Positions 30,520-32,478 of a DNA stretch of 32,478 nt are shown in pieces. Origin of the DNA: Bacillota bacterium (GTDB lineage Bacteria; Bacillota; Clostridia; Lachnospirales; Lachnospiraceae). Where the stretch lies: positions 1 through 32,478 of the forward strand of contig JAEYWQ010000153.1 in the NCBI GenBank assembly GCA_023428885.1. The letters run 5' to 3'. A program made the position numbers and the translations under genes. Under the pieces are notes generated by a model, which did not search any database, was not told the origin of the DNA, and worked only from the letters and a program-made list of their open reading frames with translations. The stretch's first letter is position 1. Each line of letters starts with the position of its first letter.

Positions 30520-32478
30520 ATGAAGAAGACTGATTTGGCAATTGGGATCTATATAATGGCAGCCATTATTTTCTTAATCATACCGATGCCAGCCTTTTTA
30601 TTAGACTTTTTGTTGGCATTGAATATCTCCATTGCAATGATAATCTTGTTCAATGCACTGTTTAGCCAGGAAGTGCTAAATATGTCAACCTTTCCTGCTA
30701 TACTTTTGTTCTCCACGGTATTTCGAATCTCCTTGAATGTATCTTCCACAAAGTTGATTCTTCAAGATGGAAAACCGGGTGAAGTAGTTGTTCAATTCGG
30801 TAAATTTGTTGGTGGTAATGATATCGTGATTGGTATCATTGTATTCATTATCTTAATCATTGTCCAGTTTATGGTTATCAATAAAGGTTCAGAACGTGTT
30901 TCTGAAGTAACAGCACGTTTTACTTTGGATGCTATGCCGGGTAAGCAGATGGCAATTGATGCGGATTTGAATACTGGTGCTATTACGGATGCTCAAGCAA
31001 AAGAACGCCGTGAGAAGATTCAGGAAGAAGCTAACTTCTTTGGTGCCATGGATGGTGCTACTAAGTATGTTAAGGGTGATGCGATTGCTGGTTTAATTAT
31101 TACAATCATCAATATGGTCGGTGGAACGATTATAGGTATGACAAAAGGAGGGCTTGGTGCTTCAGAAGCTTTCCAACAGTATTCCATCCTAACTATTGGT
31201 GATGGTTTAGTATCTCAGATTCCATCGCTGATGATTTCATTGTCCACTGGTATTATTGTAACGAAGGTATCCAAAGAGGCTGATATCGGAGATCTCTTAG
31301 TAAAGCAGTTATTCTCCATACCTAAGGTTTTATATATGGTAGGTGGATCACTTGTTTTCCTGGGTGTGTTTACACCACTTCCATTTCTGGTATTCGTAAG
31401 TTATGGCTTAGTGCTTATCTTATGTGCTCGTGCTATTGATAAGAAGATTAAGGTAGCAAGTGTGGAAGAAGAGGTTTCTCAGGGAGAGAATGCTGCAGAA
31501 GAGATACGAAGACCAGAGAATGTGGTTTCCTTATTACAGGTAGACCAAATTGAATTAGAGTTCGGTTATGGTATTATTCCATTAGCGGATGTAAATCAAG
31601 GTGGTGACTTGTTAGACCGAGTTGTATTAATTCGTCGACAAATCGCTCTTGAACTTGGATGTGTTGTGCCAACCATTCGTTTAAGAGACAATATTCAATT
31701 AAATCCAAATCAATATGTAATCAAGATTAAGGGAATCCCAGTAAGTCAAGGGGAGATCTTATTTGATCATTATATGGCAATGAATCCAGGCTATGTAGAA
31801 GAGGAGATTACCGGTATACCAACCTTTGAGCCATCCTTCCATCTTCCAGCAATCTGGATTACAGAAAGCCAAAGAGAGAGAGCAGAATTATTTGGCTATA
31901 CCGTTGTTGATCCTCCTTCTATCATAGCAACCCATCTGACTGAAGTGATTCGTAGTCACTTAGATGAGTTATTATCTCGTCAGGAAGTTCAGAACTTAAT
32001 TAATAATGTTTCAGAAGCAAATCAAACCCTAATTACTGAACTTGTTCCAAAACTACTGGGTGTAGGCGAGATTCAGAAAGTATTACAGAATCTCTTACGA
32101 GAAGGTATCTCCATAAGGGATTTGATTACAATTTTTGAGACTCTTGCAGATTATGCTTCCACAACAAGGGATACCGATGTGTTAACAGAGTATGTAAGAC
32201 AAAGTCTAAAACGTGCTATTTCAAATAAATATTTTGGAGACAACGAGATGACTTCCGTTGTTACCTTAGATCCAAAAGTGGAACAGGAGATTATGGCAAG
32301 TGTAAAGCAAACAGAACAAGGTGCTTATCTTGCGATTGACCCAGAAAAGACGCAAAGTATCATGAAATCTGTAAAAGATGAAATGGAAAAATTAGAGAAT
32401 CTAGGTAAGAATCCAATAATTATCACTTCTCCGATTGTACGTATGTACTTTAAGAAGCTGACTAGGGATTATTATAAA
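30520..32478 (+). CDS. flhA: Flagellar export gate protein FlhA (3' end beyond window)
   Basis: FlhA forms the nonameric ring of the export apparatus that receives substrates and couples ion flow to secretion. 653 codons are open to the right edge; the usual length is near 680-700, so a few dozen residues are missing. The start MKKTDLAIGIYIMAAIIFLI has GAGGAGG (30504-30510) at 9 nt. Eight membrane helices lie in the first 320 residues, with FPAILLFSTVFRISLNVSST and the FHIPEP signature RFTLDAMPGKQMAIDADLN (about 133-151). The cytoplasmic domain includes EFGYGIIPLAD and VPKLLGVGEIQKVLQNLLRE. It is the last visible gene of the operon. Confidence 0.97.
   Translation, partial: MKKTDLAIGIYIMAAIIFLIIPMPAFLLDFLLALNISIAMIILFNALFSQEVLNMSTFPAILLFSTVFRISLNVSSTKLILQDGKPGEVVVQFGKFVGGNDIVIGIIVFIILIIVQFMVINKGSERVSEVTARFTLDAMPGKQMAIDADLNTGAITDAQAKERREKIQEEANFFGAMDGATKYVKGDAIAGLIITIINMVGGTIIGMTKGGLGASEAFQQYSILTIGDGLVSQIPSLMISLSTGIIVTKVSKEADIGDLLVKQLFSIPKVLYMVGGSLVFLGVFTPLPFLVFVSYGLVLILCARAIDKKIKVASVEEEVSQGENAAEEIRRPENVVSLLQVDQIELEFGYGIIPLADVNQGGDLLDRVVLIRRQIALELGCVVPTIRLRDNIQLNPNQYVIKIKGIPVSQGEILFDHYMAMNPGYVEEEITGIPTFEPSFHLPAIWITESQRERAELFGYTVVDPPSIIATHLTEVIRSHLDELLSRQEVQNLINNVSEANQTLITELVPKLLGVGEIQKVLQNLLREGISIRDLITIFETLADYASTTRDTDVLTEYVRQSLKRAISNKYFGDNEMTSVVTLDPKVEQEIMASVKQTEQGAYLAIDPEKTQSIMKSVKDEMEKLENLGKNPIIITSPIVRMYFKKLTRDYYK

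Overview
The window is AT-rich, low-GC Firmicute DNA. The gene set and order fit an anaerobic, motile member of the Clostridia, probably Lachnospiraceae: class II xylose isomerase, CodY, a single large flagellar operon in the Bacillus/Clostridium order, FliY in place of a short FliN, and MotA/MotB inside the operon. The family-level placement is an inference from protein character. No species is claimed.

Left part (1-5.6 kb) is a set of unrelated housekeeping and metabolic genes, each apparently its own unit. They are the 5' portion of aroC on the minus strand (cut by the window edge), an AT-rich gap with a degenerate 38-bp tandem repeat, xylA with a good promoter and a XylR-like inverted repeat, a TspO/MBR membrane protein, a PfkB-family 1-phosphofructokinase-type kinase, and a convergent minus-strand AAC(3)-family N-acetyltransferase. 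The acetyltransferase gene has a terminator-like hairpin in its leader. A gap of about 1 kb (5.53-6.58 kb) follows. It holds a decayed remnant of a superfamily I (UvrD/HelD-like) helicase and strong hairpins.

Middle part (6.6-9.7 kb) is topA (DNA topoisomerase I with three C-terminal zinc ribbons) and codY, each with a recognisable promoter and terminator. In Bacillus subtilis topA, trmFO, xerC(codV), clpQ, clpY and codY lie directly before flgB. Here the same frame topA-codY-flgB is kept but the intervening genes are absent.

Right part (10.0 kb to the end) is one collinear, tightly packed operon on the plus strand: flgB-flgC-fliE-fliF-fliG-fliH-fliI-fliJ-motE/ylxF-like-fliK-flgD-TIGR02530-like-flgE-flbD(swrD)-motA-motB-fliL-fliM-fliY-cheY-fliO-fliP-fliQ-fliR-flhB-flhA (flhA cut by the window edge). 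It encodes the rod base, MS ring, C-ring switch, export ATPase complex, hook and hook-length control, stator, CheY and the export gate. flhF, flhG, cheA/W/C/D and sigD are expected beyond the right edge, but this is not seen. Gaps are mostly under 30 nt, with several overlaps (fliG/fliH, motA/motB, cheY/fliO, fliO/fliP). Longer gaps on both sides of flgE and between fliY and cheY contain RNA hairpins that may set relative expression.

I do not see a clearly new biological system. The most unusual items are the 18-bp hairpin after flgE, the Met/Gln-rich linker in FliY, the hairpin in the AAC(3) leader, the helicase remnant, and the fliH TTG start with its Shine-Dalgarno inside fliG. No tRNA, rRNA, IS element or CRISPR array was recognised.
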